Position numbers and translations under genes: made by a program. A stretch of DNA of 64,000 bases, taken from contig CDRNVI010000148.1 of assembly GCA_977017575.1 (NCBI GenBank), positions 248,001-312,000 on the forward strand, in the 5' to 3' direction. The notes beneath the pieces are model-generated. The model did no database searches. It had not been told where the DNA came from and was given only the letters and a program-made list of their open reading frames with translations. This DNA is from Paramoeba atlantica (lineage: Eukaryota > Discosea). Positions 1 through 9,657 of this stretch are shown here, piece by piece; position 1 is the first letter of the stretch; each line of letters begins with the position of its first letter.

Positions 1-520
1 ACAAGTCACTGAAATAGGGGTTGGGGAACAGAATCCCGCGTGGGTGAGGATACTTTTTGGCAATCACAAAAGTCGGAATGGGAGGATACTCTGGAGAAAG
101 TTCGCCGACAGAACCTGAGGAAAATGAATACCCAATTTTCTTCTTTTTCAATTGTTCGAGATACTCAGCCACCGGGCGGCTCAACTGCCAGTTTCGACCA
201 GACAAGATCGACCACATGAACCTCAAATGCAGACGATTCTTCATTTCATTCAGGAAACTCTCTTGAGCGTACAACTTCCCATTCACAATCCAAATTCCCC
301 CCGAGACATTGAGGTGGTTGATCAACAAACTCGGAGCTGGATCTTCTGCTTTGTTGATTCTTTCAGCGTCGAACTCGATCGATTGGTCCAGGACCTGGTA
401 CACCCTCGCCATGGCACCTTTCCAATCATATTTCGATTGACCCTTGACCAACCGCGAGAATGAAAAACACAAGAGGAGGAGAAAAAGGAGTTTCGTACCA
501 CTCCAAGAAGAGCTGGACAT
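1..520 (-). CDS. secreted glycosyltransferase-like protein (5' part)
   Basis: The reading frame opens at the ATG ending at 520 and stays open to the window edge, so only the first 173 residues are present. The N-terminus MSSSSWSGTKLLFLLLLCF is a good signal peptide, with likely cleavage after LVKGQ. The mature part is soluble-looking and contains a segment ending in PRGILFPNPYF, which resembles the PxxLxPNPYF-type segment of CAP10/KTEL-like glycosyltransferases (GT90). That family assignment is tentative because the catalytic part lies outside the window. If correct, the product would act in the ER/Golgi lumen. The gene is divergent from the downstream SPRY-like gene, with tRNA-Gly between them. 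No intron is needed in the visible part. Confidence 0.72.
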   Translation of the reverse strand, partial: MSSSSWSGTKLLFLLLLCFSFSRLVKGQSKYDWKGAMARVYQVLDQSIEFDAERINKAEDPAPSLLINHLNVSGGIWIVNGKLYAQESFLNEMKNRLHLRFMWSILSGRNWQLSRPVAEYLEQLKKKKIGYSFSSGSVGELSPEYPPIPTFVIAKKYPHPRGILFPNPYFSDL

Positions 521-624
521 CCAAGAGAAAGGAAGAAACAGAAACTGTTGCAACAAGAAACAACGAAAGTGTTTCGTGAACTCCTCATTCAAGAAGTCTT
601 ATTTTTCCTTTTCTTTCAGAAGAT

Positions 625-695
625 GCGCTGCTAGTCTAGTGGCAGGATGTCCGCCTTCCAAGCGGACGGGCCGGGTTCGATTCCCGGGTGGCGCA
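625..695 (+). tRNA. tRNA-Gly (anticodon UCC)
   Basis: 71-nt cloverleaf. Acceptor strands GCGCTGC and GTGGCGC pair over seven positions with two wobbles; the anticodon loop CTTCCAA gives UCC; the T arm is CCGGG-TTCGATT-CCCGG; the discriminator is A. The B box GGTTCGATTCC is canonical and a T-rich terminator follows at once. It sits between two divergent protein genes. Confidence 0.96.
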
Positions 696-828
696 TATTT
701 TTTTCCTTTTTTTTTTTTTCCTTTTTTCTCTTTTGTCTTTTCTTTTTCTTTTTGGAATTGGTTTCCTTTTGTTCTTTCTCTTTTCCCTCTCTCCTTTTCT
801 CTCTCTTCTCTCTCTCTTTCTCTTCCTC

Positions 829-1797
829 ATGGCAAATGGTGATTCCACATGGTCCTCTGTGGACCATTCAGACCCTCTCGTCACTTCAGAATTCGATGTT
901 TTCCTTTTCTCTTCTCGTTTCTCATCTCCTTTCTCTCATCTCCTTCTCTCTCATCTCCTCCCTTTCTCACTCCACAAAAAAGGTAGAACTTTCTCATAAA
1001 AAAATCAAATATTCAATTAATCGAGAAAGTGGAGAACTGAAAGCTTTTTTTGAGAGCCCAGGCTTTGCTCCAACAAATCTTTTCTTCCCTCAAATTTACT
1101 CATTTGATGATGTTTCTCTTTTTCTTTGTCTTTGTCTTTTTCTATTTTCCTCTCTTTGATCCTTTTCCCTTTCTTTTTTATTTCGCAATAATGAAAAGGA
1201 AAAAAAATAGACACACCAAAAGACTTTTTCTTTCAAACTTGGAATCAATCCATGTGTTGTAATTGGTCCCTTTCTTTTTCTTCCACTTGCTCTTTTTCCC
1301 TTTTCCCTTTCACAATCTTCTCTCTCTCCCACAGGAGCGGTAGGTCGAGAAAGAGAAACAGAAGAAAATTGTCTTTTCGAAGGAGAAATAGCAATTAAAT
1401 CAACAACAATTGGTGGTGCTCCTGATCAACTGGCGAAATATCCTGCTGTTTGGGAACAGATGAGTTCTTTTGAATTGGTTCTTGATTTGGCGAAAAAGTT
1501 TTTCTTTTTCTTTTTCTTTTATGATTTTGATTTCGGTTTTGATTTTGATTTTAATTTTGATTTTTTTTTTGCAGAACTCTTGATTTTACAGTTGATGGAA
1601 AATTAATTGACACAATTTCTTATGCTCACAAAAGTTTGTCATTTTCTTTTTAAATTAGATTAATACTCTCCTCAAAAATTGATTCAGGTTCCGAATGGGA
1701 GAGAGGATTTCGGATTGGCATTTGTGGTTATGTGAGAACAACACTCTTGATGGTTTTTTATTCCCTTCCTTTTCTTGAAAATATTCACAATTTCTAA
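829..1797 (+). CDS. SPRY/concanavalin-like beta-sandwich protein (6 exons)
   Basis: Reassembled from exons 829-897, 983-1111, 1211-1265, 1335-1497, 1575-1633 and 1688-1797. All junctions are GT-AG, the phases close exactly, and the product is 194 residues. The order of segments (VELSHKKIKYS near the start, TFSFKLGINPCVVIGAVG in the middle, LDFTVDGKLIDTISYAHK then FRIGICGY near the end) resembles a SPRY/B30.2-type fold, which usually mediates protein-protein contacts. No catalytic motif or membrane segment is present. Introns are 54-99 nt and pyrimidine-rich. The family call rests on general pattern only; the gene model is firmer than the function. The start ATG follows a long CT-rich leader just after tRNA-Gly. 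Confidence 0.72.
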
Positions 1798-2084
1798 AAT
1801 TGATATTATCTTTTTTCCAAGTCTACGTTAGGTGGAACTAATATAAAACCTGCAAAAAGAGCATGAAACAAAACAAGAAAAAAAAACCAAACATGAAATC
1901 CAAAAAGAAAATTGTTCCCTCCCAGAATTTTCTTTATTTAGTTTAAAATTGTATTATTACTATATATGGTAAAAATATTAATTTTGGGTTTTTTGAAGTT
2001 TCGAACTTTTCCAATTGATCCCACGATGTGGTTTGGGGAAGGAAAAGAAAGAAAAGAAAAAGGAGCAAAGAGGAAAGGTTTATT

Positions 2085-2105
2085 GGTTCTTCAAGAACCA
2101 TCTGT

Positions 2106-2137
<32 letters not shown>

Positions 2138-2185
2138 GGCCCCTGCGCAAGGATGACACGCATAATCGAGAAGTATCCAATTTTT
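2085..2185 (+). ncRNA. U6: U6 spliceosomal snRNA
   Basis: Contains the almost invariant U6 core: the ACAGAGA box (2121-2127), which pairs with the 5' splice site, followed by the AGC-containing segment that pairs with U2, and CCCCTGCGCAAGGATGACAC, which forms the U4-pairing region and internal stem-loop. A 5' hairpin GGTTC-TTCAA-GAACC starts the RNA, and a run of nine T at 2181 is the RNA polymerase III terminator. A TATA-like TATATATGG lies about 120 bp upstream, too far for a normal U6 TATA box, so the promoter is unclear. It supplies the catalytic snRNA for the many introns seen here. The exact 5' end is inferred from the hairpin. Confidence 0.95.
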
Positions 2186-2349
2186 TTTTCTTTTTTTGTT
2201 CTTTCTCTGTTTTGGGACACAAACAAAAATTAGAATTGGTTTTATTTCTTTATTCTTTAACTGTTTTTTATTCCTGGAAGTGAGTTTCTCTCTCTCTCTT
2301 CATGAAAACATGCTGAATCTCTCAACGGGTAAAAGATGATTCACTCAAA

Positions 2350-2661
2350 TCAAACTTCGTAAGCCGGTTCGACTTTTTTTTTGGCCAAGTCTGCTTCCTT
2401 AAAGTTCAAATCAAGGCGAAGGAGAGGTGGGTTTTCCGAAGGATTCATTGCTTTGGCAACATCCAAAGCCTGGCTTAATTCTGTTTCGAATTCAAGAAAG
2501 ATGCGATCTCCTTCTTCGTCCAGATATGACAAGGTGTACTCGCTGAGATTTGGAAAGAACTGCTGAATGGTTCGATTCAACTTCTCGATCGAAAAGAAAG
2601 ATGGAAAACTCACGCGACGGAATTGGTCCCCAAACTTTAACTTCAAAACAACTTTACCCAT
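2350..2661 (-). CDS. stand-alone PB1-domain protein
   Basis: 103 residues, single exon. Almost the whole protein is a PB1 ubiquitin-like fold: a beta strand with a conserved basic residue near the N-terminus (VVLKLKFGDQFRRVSF) and an acidic OPCA motif around residues 45-60 (YLDEEGDRIFLEFETELSQA). Having both the basic and the acidic face predicts a PB1 domain that can form head-to-tail oligomers or cap PB1 partners in signalling scaffolds. No other domain is attached, which is unusual because PB1 usually accompanies kinases or adaptors. The partner cannot be named from this window. Start codon and length fit a complete gene. Confidence 0.82.
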   Translation of the reverse strand: MGKVVLKLKFGDQFRRVSFPSFFSIEKLNRTIQQFFPNLSEYTLSYLDEEGDRIFLEFETELSQALDVAKAMNPSENPPLLRLDLNFKEADLAKKKVEPAYEV

Positions 2662-3081
2662 GTTGGCTCAAAAACTAGCAACTCGTGGCAGAGATATGTC
2701 TCAAAATGGATGTCCAAAAAAAAAGCGATTTGGGAAAATTGAAGGAGGAAAATGGGAATAGATCCTCAATCAAAAAGAAGAATCCATCATTCGAAAAACG
2801 TGTTGGACAAGAAAGCCAAGAGAGACGTGTCGACCATTTTCGAAAAAAGACTCCGCGTGGGGACACCAAGACACCAATAACAAGACGAGGGTTTCGTCTT
2901 CGCCACTTGTTTCTTAGCCACCAGGGTTCTCCAGATTTGAATTTTTGCCCGCCCTAGGTTTCTGAAGGGTGCAGGAATGTGAATTGTTTGTAAAATTTGC
3001 AAAATCAAAAAAAAAAAACTCAAACCAGCAAAAAAAAGTGGTCATTCTTCTTCTATGTTTTTAAAAAAGAGGTTATTTTTT
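2662..3081. other. intergenic, nothing recognised
   Basis: 420 bp upstream of the PB1 gene and downstream of the membrane protein gene. No convincing coding segment, RNA gene or repeat is visible on either strand. Confidence 0.5.
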
Positions 3082-5622
3082 TTAATATTCCTCGATCACC
3101 TTCACCACACCCCACATCTCAATGACTAAAGAGCGCCATCCCTCACAGTTCTCTTTATCATTCATACACCCCCCGGTCCCAAAAACCTCCTCAATTTCTT
3201 CCCTTCCCACCCATACATCCCTCACAAGTTCCAAGAAAGCTCTCTTTGGAGTTTGCGATCCCAATTGAGAGAAGATAAAGAGATTAGAAGAAGAAGCAAT
3301 GGCCCTTCTCGCTTCATCCAAGTCGTTTTGGTACATCAAAATATCAAAAGAATCGTCAAGGTTTTTCTGATGAATTTCATTTCGGAGAAGCGCGAGATAT
3401 TCAGGAGAACCAATGAGAAAACAAATGCAGGGTCTCATTCTCTCCTCCATCAAAAAGGCACGCTTCAAAGCCCCAGCAAGGATCGCTACTGCTAAACCCG
3501 AACCAGTACCATTTCCAAATATGATCGTGGGTGTTGAATGATGGAAATTGAGGGCCATCTCACCCCACTTTCCTGTTCCAATTTTATAGGTGAAGGATTC
3601 AGGGTTATCTTGAATCATTTGTGTGCATAAACGCATTCGCCCAATGTGAATTCTGTGTTGATCATTCTCCACTTCAAAGTTCGTCCACTCCTTGACCCAA
3701 GTACATTGTTGAGTAGTCTGCTCACCATTCTTGGTGTCGTTCAACTTCGGAATTGAAACTTGGACAGAAGAGTGTTGCCCTTGCTCGGCTAAAACGTGGT
3801 TGGGATCGCTTTCAACCTGAATAATAAGAGAAGAGATCTGCCTGTTGCCTTGATCAAGGATTGTCCTCATCAGAAACTTCGCTTGGACAGATTGATAGTG
3901 AAGGCAATGTATCAACCAACCAAGCCCATTTAAGATCACAGTATACCACAACAAAGGATCGCCAGAGAGACCAAGGATCCCATGCATCAAGAACACAATT
4001 TGGATCACACAAACCAGGGGATTATGGATTTGTTGGAATTCATATTGACCCCATTCCCCTCTCTTTCTTTGTATTGCTCCATATCCAATCATCAAAAATG
4101 CCAAGAACCCCACGAAGCCGGTTAGGCCAGGGTACAAGAAGATGAAAGCCCTTTGGCCCGCAATTACCCTCAAACCCCATCCAATACCGTGAAAGAGAAT
4201 TAAAAGAACAACAAGACTTGAGAAATAAGTGTTGTGAAGGTCAAAGTTGGAGAAAGGGGTCAAATCGACAAGTCCAGTACCAAACAGATAACTGCGAAGG
4301 GTGGTGATCCCCGAAATAAAATATGGTACATTCAAGAGAACCAAGAACTTCGCAGGTACTTTTGCAAGCCAGAATCCATACAGGTCGAGTGAACTTGAGA
4401 ATTTCATTTCGGACTGTTGTTCCAAAACAGAAGTGATCGCCCATCCAGTGCCAAGATACAAAAAAGCAAATTTGAAGCAATTGTTGCAGATCTGGAGAGC
4501 ATTTTGAAAACTGTGCCGAGGTAGTTTGTACACCGAAAGAATTGAAAGACCCAAGAAATACCCAATCATCCATATTGTCCCTGCCATGACCCACTCTTCG
4601 GAGATAGCAGGTTGAAGGCTAAGACTCTTTCTCCCTTCAATACCCTTAAATTGTTCCTTTGCTCTGTGAAAAGCAAGGCCGAGTGCTTTCAGAACAATGA
4701 AGATGGCGAGAGATAAATAGAAGATAACAGTGGTGAAGTGCTGGAGTCGGAAAGAACGAGAGTAAGGTGAAAACTCCGGAAATCTTTCTTCTGAGAAAAA
4801 GGGACCAAATAGAGAAGAGAAAGGCAAAAAACCGAGCCAAATGAGATTGTGGAGGCATATCACGATCGTTGTGACCTCCACAACACAGGAGTAAAGTACT
4901 TTTGGGCACCACAATGGAAGAAGGGAGCTCCAAATTAAAAAAAAACCAAGTATTACCCAATGGGAAGTGTGATCTTCGAAAGCTCCACTCCTAATCGTTT
5001 TGTACCAGAAGAGTGGGACAGTTTTGAGAGATGTCACATACAGCCACAGAGTTCCAATCACTTCGAGTTTCATCTGAAACTCCACCCTCATTGGAAGGAA
5101 GAGGAAGAAGATACTTAAATTGGCAAGGATAACGATCCAACACATACTTTCCGAATGAAGTGCGAGAGCGCAATTGGTTGTTCGGCGAGGATAGGTCAAA
5201 ATGAAGAGAAAGTATCCAACAGAGTTGATTAATGTTGTCCAGATCGGGGAAGAGTCAGGAAAAAAAAGAAAGTGAAGAAGATAAATAAAGATTCCACCAA
5301 TCACCCAAGGGTCAAACTGAGTGAATGATTGGGGGTTGTTTTGGGTGTTGTCGGTGTGCTGGCCGGTCTCGAAAAATGGAACGATTTCCGTTGAAGTTTT
5401 CGGTTCCAAAGAGAAAGACGAACTTTCCAAAAGAGTAAAATCTTCGCTCTCTTCTTCATCTTCGTTCCTAGAACTTCCAAATGAGTCATCAAAGAATAAC
5501 AATAAAAAATCAGAGAACAAAAAACAAACCAATCGATCAACGGACGCATCTCGATGCCATTTCTCTCTGCCATTCATCCCGAAGAGAGAGAGCAATCTTT
5601 CTTGAGAGTATTGAGTTTCCAA
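3082..5622 (-). CDS. polytopic membrane protein with reductase-like C-terminal domain
   Basis: 846 residues in one uninterrupted frame. Residues ~110-600 contain about a dozen hydrophobic helices; the last ~240 residues are soluble. The soluble part carries IIFGNGTGSGLAVAILAGAL, like the NAD(P)H-binding glycine motif of ferredoxin-reductase/NADPH-oxidase domains, and ends in a region comparable to the terminal strand-helix of such folds. This layout (membrane core plus cytosolic nucleotide-binding tail) recalls ferric-reductase/NOX-type and fungal TmpA-type transmembrane flavoproteins. I see no clear heme-binding histidine pattern, so electron transfer through the membrane is unproven. N-terminal ~100 residues are acidic and low-complexity. 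It is divergent from the oxidase-like gene at 5933, sharing a 310-bp intergenic region. Confidence 0.75.
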   Translation of the reverse strand: METQYSQERLLSLFGMNGREKWHRDASVDRLVCFLFSDFLLLFFDDSFGSSRNEDEEESEDFTLLESSSFSLEPKTSTEIVPFFETGQHTDNTQNNPQSFTQFDPWVIGGIFIYLLHFLFFPDSSPIWTTLINSVGYFLFILTYPRRTTNCALALHSESMCWIVILANLSIFFLFLPMRVEFQMKLEVIGTLWLYVTSLKTVPLFWYKTIRSGAFEDHTSHWVILGFFLIWSSLLPLWCPKVLYSCVVEVTTIVICLHNLIWLGFLPFSSLFGPFFSEERFPEFSPYSRSFRLQHFTTVIFYLSLAIFIVLKALGLAFHRAKEQFKGIEGRKSLSLQPAISEEWVMAGTIWMIGYFLGLSILSVYKLPRHSFQNALQICNNCFKFAFLYLGTGWAITSVLEQQSEMKFSSSLDLYGFWLAKVPAKFLVLLNVPYFISGITTLRSYLFGTGLVDLTPFSNFDLHNTYFSSLVVLLILFHGIGWGLRVIAGQRAFIFLYPGLTGFVGFLAFLMIGYGAIQRKRGEWGQYEFQQIHNPLVCVIQIVFLMHGILGLSGDPLLWYTVILNGLGWLIHCLHYQSVQAKFLMRTILDQGNRQISSLIIQVESDPNHVLAEQGQHSSVQVSIPKLNDTKNGEQTTQQCTWVKEWTNFEVENDQHRIHIGRMRLCTQMIQDNPESFTYKIGTGKWGEMALNFHHSTPTIIFGNGTGSGLAVAILAGALKRAFLMEERMRPCICFLIGSPEYLALLRNEIHQKNLDDSFDILMYQNDLDEARRAIASSSNLFIFSQLGSQTPKRAFLELVRDVWVGREEIEEVFGTGGCMNDKENCEGWRSLVIEMWGVVKVIEEY

Positions 5623-5771
5623 GGTCTAATCTCCAAGTCGGGGTTTTTGAGTTTCTCCCTTTTTTCTTTTTTCTTTTTTCTTTTTTCTTTTTCTTTTTTC
5701 TTTTTTCTCACCCCCAGAACTCTGAGCCTCTCACCCCCATTTTCCAAGAAAATAGAAAAAAACAAAAATTT

Positions 5772-5781
5772 CCTTATTTGG
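5772..5781. promoter_or_regulatory. CArG-box-like element
   Basis: CCTTATTTGG fits the SRF/MADS-box consensus CC(A/T)6GG. It lies between the divergent genes starting at 5622 (-) and 5933 (+), 150-161 bp from each start. Similar decamers occur upstream of other genes in the window. Confidence 0.4.
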
Positions 5782-5932
5782 TTTGAGGAACACATTTATT
5801 GCCTTTATTTGGTTAGAAATTGGATGGGAAAATTCGGTTTTTCTTGTCATTTTCCCTTTTTTTCTTTTTTCTGGCGTTTTCCATTCTCGAAGAGTTCCTT
5901 TTCACTTTGGACGTTTGTTTTTGAAAGACACA

Positions 5933-8042
5933 ATGGCAGGTTCACATTTTCCCTTATTTCTTTCTTCCCATTCAATTCTGAACGTAATAATTAATTTTCT
6001 TCCCTGTTCTTTTTCTTCCTTTCTCATGGATCCTTTTTCTTCCAAAAGATTCGTCAAGTTTCGAAGTAACTTCTCTCAACAAGATTAATCGATTGGGAGA
6101 AAGAGGGGCTTATGATAAAGACACTGTTTACCGAATTTTGGATCATTCGAACCTGATTTGTACGATTTCTTGGTGTTTTGAAGGCCAGGTCTTTTTCTCT
6201 TTTTTTTTGATAAAGAAAAGAAAAGTTCTTAGTGAGAGAAAAGAAGGAATGAAAAAAGGAAAGAAAATTCGACGCGTCGAATTTTGTTTTCAGCTCAAAC
6301 AAGATCTTAAAGTACTACTTTCAAATGAATGTTGGAAGGATTTGTATTTTTGTTTTTTACAAAGAATAATCCAAAATAAATTTAAAAACGCACCATGCCG
6401 AAAAGGTGTCGTTCTCGTTTTTCGCAAGGTTGTCGCAAAGAGAGGACTCTCTTGTTTCTTTCTCACTCGACAATTTCTCGAAACTCAAATCAAAACTCCA
6501 AAAAAAAAAATGGCAGCTGCTCGATTTTGGCAAGAAGGAAACCACCTCCACCTCCACAACGAAGCCTCTGGAAAGAACTTGAAGTTCGATGGAAGCGAAG
6601 TTACTGCTGATGGTGGTGATCGAAAACCCGCCACCTGGAAGGTCCATCGTCTCAACAAGGGTTCCAAACCCCAACATGTCAAGTTGGAGAACGTTGCTCA
6701 CGGTGGAAAGTTCCTCAAAGTTGGAAAGGATGGACACTTGAAGGTTGGAAAGGGAGGGAAATGGTGTGTGTTTGAAGTTTCGAAGCACGGAAACCACTAC
6801 TGCCTCGAATCTACCGCCAGTCGTGGACATGGAGTTGGATTCCATGATAATGGAAAGCCCAAAGAACCAAAGAATGTCAAACACGGAAAGCACGGTCAAT
6901 TCAAGGTCTCCAAGGCTTAAGTCCAATACACAATAAATCAGAATCAAAAATAGAATTTTAATACTTTTTGAGCAAAATTGATGTTTGTTTTGGATGAGAG
7001 AGAAAGAGAAAGAGAATTTTCAAGAGAGATTTAATTTTCTTTTTTTTAATATTTTTATTCAACTCGAAAAGAGTTATGCAATGCCAATGATGTTTGCTCG
7101 GGATGGAGATCGAATTTTGCTCCACTGTTCAGTTGCCACTGGATTTGCTTCAAAGATCACGAAGTAATTCTTTCATTGTTTTCCTTTCTTGTTCTTTTTC
7201 CTTCTTTGAATAATTCAACAAACAATAGGCCAGATGTGAGAATTTGTTTTGTTGTTCATCATGTTGATTCGATTGTGTATGCAAGATATATTTTTAGTCA
7301 CTCTTGTAATTACGAGAGCGTTGTTGCTTATGGAAGGTTCTTCCTTTTTTTTTTTTTTTTCTTTCTTTTATTGAATTATGATTTAATATCCATTTAATTT
7401 TTGTAATTCCCTTTGAGTCAAAAGTCTAGTTTCTTTTTTCCATATATTCTTTTTTTCTTTTTCTTTTTTTCTCTTCTCTCATATGTCTCACATTCGTAGA
7501 TGTGAAGAAATCACTGACCCTGATGAGAAATTGAGATGTTTGTATGTTCTTTCGGAGCACCTCGTCCCTGATCGTTGGGATCATGTTCGCCCTGCTAATA
7601 AATCTGAGGTCTTCTTTCTTTTCTTTTGGTCTCTGCTTGGAGGGTTAATTTTCGGTTTGACTTTCTTTCTTTGATGTTAAATACTCTTCTCTCTCGCAAA
7701 GCTCAAGGCAACAGCGGTCATCGCAATGAACATTGAATCTGCTTCCGCCAAAGTTCGAACTGGTGGTCCTTCTCGGAATAATCAGGTTTTGAAAAAAAAA
7801 AAAAGAGAGAGAAAAGAAGGGACAAGAGAAAAGAAAAAAGAAGAAAGAAAAGTTTCTCAAACATGATGTTTCAGGATGACCAAGACTTTGGAGAAACATG
7901 GGGAGGTTTGGTTCATATCAGTGAGAGAGCAATCAAGAAAAATGGAGGGAGTCCTTTTGAACCTGATCCACTTTCTGTTGAAAAAGGAACAACTCCTCCC
8001 CCACATATTCAAAATTACCAAACTCCAATCAATAGAGATTAA
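5933..8042 (+). CDS. pyridoxamine-5'-phosphate-oxidase-like FMN-binding protein (7 exons)
   Basis: Exons 5933-5939, 6049-6188, 7072-7163, 7229-7336, 7500-7608, 7702-7785, 7875-8042; phases close and give 235 residues. The sequence follows the pattern of the PNPOx-like flavin split-barrel family: RLGERGAYDKDTVYRILD at the start, then PMMFARDGDRILLHCSVATG, then a strand containing ARYIFSHSCNYESVVAYGR, EHLVPDRWDHVRP, and a C-terminal MNIESASAKVRTGGP. These proteins bind FMN as dimers; substrates of this subgroup are mostly unknown. The first coding exon is only 7 nt. Five of the six introns are 65-163 nt; the second is 883 nt and contains a complete unrelated gene on the same strand. Confidence 0.88.
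6510..6920 (+). CDS. hisactophilin-like beta-trefoil protein, nested in an intron
   Basis: 136 residues, single exon, complete. About one residue in ten is histidine (NHLHLH near the start; KHGKHG near the end), and the chain shows repeated G-x-F/L-x-V/F strands (GKFLKVGKDGHLKVGKGGKW) typical of a beta-trefoil of the fascin/hisactophilin superfamily. Dictyostelium hisactophilin is slightly shorter and richer in histidine; it binds actin and membranes in a pH-dependent way, so a similar pH-sensing actin role is plausible but not shown. An A-rich leader precedes the ATG and an AATAAA-like signal follows at about 6930. The whole gene lies inside intron 2 (6189-7071) of the oxidase-like gene, in the same orientation. 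Confidence 0.8.
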   Translation: MAAARFWQEGNHLHLHNEASGKNLKFDGSEVTADGGDRKPATWKVHRLNKGSKPQHVKLENVAHGGKFLKVGKDGHLKVGKGGKWCVFEVSKHGNHYCLESTASRGHGVGFHDNGKPKEPKNVKHGKHGQFKVSKA

Positions 8043-8533
8043 TGGTGAAAGAATTGATTATTATTCGAAAAACAAATAAAGAAACAAGTTTTATCAAATC
8101 CGTTTTTGAAGAAGAATTTTGACAAGTAAGTTCTTTTCGAGAATCTTGCTGTTGTCCCTGAGAATATCAACTTTTGTTTTAGTCTTGATCTACGATCTCT
8201 TGGCTGGTTTGTATTGTCTCCATTCTGTCAAAAAATAACTGCAATCGGTTGAACTGAATTCGACAAGATTCAAATATTGGGGTTGGACATATTTGTAATA
8301 TTTGGATATTTCCTTATTTACATCTTCTTTCTTCTCTTGTTGTCTTCTCGTTCTCTCGTTTCTTCGTTCTTGGTCTCGAGAGAGGTTGTGAAAGATTTTA
8401 TTGTCTTCTTATGGCTTTGGTCTATTTTCCTTTTCTTCTTTTCTTCTTTTTTCTCTTCTGTTTTGGATCTATCGAGAGACGAGAAGAGAAATCTGATTGT
8501 GTTTGAACATCATTTTTCTTTTTTGTTTCACAG
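8043..8533. other. intergenic with a possible 5' UTR exon/intron
   Basis: A strong 5' splice site GTAAGT at about 8127 and an acceptor CACAG directly before the ATG at 8534 suggest that the next gene has a non-coding first exon ending near 8126 and a ~400-nt pyrimidine-rich leader intron. No coding exon is visible. Confidence 0.4.
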
Positions 8534-9148
8534 ATGCCTTTACATGATGACCATCATCGTGAGGATTGCCCAAAGGTCTATCTGTTAATGGGACCTTCAG
8601 GCAGTGGGAAAACCTCTTACTATGAGAAGAAATTGAAGCAAAGGAATTTACCTCTGATGGGCATTGATAGAGAGATCGATATGTTATTGAGGTCGACAAT
8701 AGCTGATGATACAAATATCCAAACCCCTTTTTCTCTATTGAGGGATGTTGCCAAGGAGGCGAGAGATAAGCATATCAATGAGCTTCTAGAACAACGGAAG
8801 AACTTTGTGTATGACGGGACAGGAAAAAATACTTCTTTTTATAGAGAGCTGATTGAAAAGTTCAAGGAGAGCGATTTTCAAATTGTTTTGATTCTTCTTG
8901 TTGCAAAGAAAAAGGATATTTTCAACCGATTAGAGGAGAGGTCATTAAAAACCAATCAAAAGATTCCTGAGTCTGTTGCCATGAAATCTTTTGGATCTTA
9001 TCAATCTTTCTTTGATTTACGAGACCTTGCTGATGAGAGTGTTATCTACTTTGCCAACAATGGACTTTTTCATCTCCTCTCAGATGACAAGATGATGAGC
9101 GGAGCAGATCTTGAAGAGTTAATTGAGGGGGGGATGTCGACCATCTAG
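8534..9148 (+). CDS. P-loop (zeta-type/polynucleotide-kinase-like) phosphotransferase, probable frameshift
   Basis: 204 residues. A Walker A motif lies at residues 19-26 (GPSGSGKT), followed by DREID, and by VYDGTGKN around residue 95, the layout of small P-loop kinases such as the zeta/AAA-33 group. ATP-dependent phosphorylation of an unknown small or nucleic-acid substrate is likely; there is no membrane segment. The frame ends at TAG 9146-9148, just after a run of seven G (9127-9133). In another frame, clear coding sequence continues from this run for about 55 codons to a stop at 9298-9300 (HWVLRSIHQLFQAWSLYSF within it). One extra G in the run would join the two parts. Confidence 0.72.
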   Translation: MPLHDDHHREDCPKVYLLMGPSGSGKTSYYEKKLKQRNLPLMGIDREIDMLLRSTIADDTNIQTPFSLLRDVAKEARDKHINELLEQRKNFVYDGTGKNTSFYRELIEKFKESDFQIVLILLVAKKKDIFNRLEERSLKTNQKIPESVAMKSFGSYQSFFDLRDLADESVIYFANNGLFHLLSDDKMMSGADLEELIEGGMSTI

Positions 9149-9300
9149 AAGTCGATAACCACTGGGTCTTGCGAAGTATTCACCAATTATTCCAGGCATG
9201 GAGTCTATACTCATTCATACCTGAGGGAGTGTCCATGGCAAATGATTTTTCTGAGCTGAGCGATTGCAATGAATCAAATTGGGCTTCTGTTTATCAGTGA

Positions 9301-9657
9301 TTGCAGAACTTCATTTTTCTTTCGGAGAATCGTCTTGAAATTCGTCTAACAACATCAAAAAAACAAAAACGAAAAACGAAAAAAAAACTTCGCTGCAGTT
9401 TGTTGGATAAGGTGTTGAATGTTTTCATTCATTTCTTTGTTGTTGTGACTCACAAAATGAGTTCTGTTTTTGTGATTATTTTTGTGTTGTTTTTTCAAAT
9501 GTTTTGGAAATGAAATATCGAACTCTCAGAGTATCATTTGCATTTTTTTTGAACTGCTGGTTTGATATTTTTGCACTACAAAAACAAAAAAAAAAAATGA
9601 AAAAGAGTCAACCTTCAAAAATAGGAAAGTAAAAAAACAAAGAAAAGAGAAAAAAAA
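9301..9657. other. intergenic, nothing recognised
   Basis: A/T-rich region between convergent genes; presumably holds two 3' ends. No RNA gene or conserved motif seen. Confidence 0.4.

Noticed and set aside
8180..8215. Sequence TCTTGGCTGGTTTG resembling the block TTTTGGCTGGTTTG in the receptor-cluster flanks, and loosely the start of U2 snRNA
   Set aside because: Similarity is short; none of the conserved U2 elements (branch-pairing GUAGUA, Sm site with stem-loops) follows.
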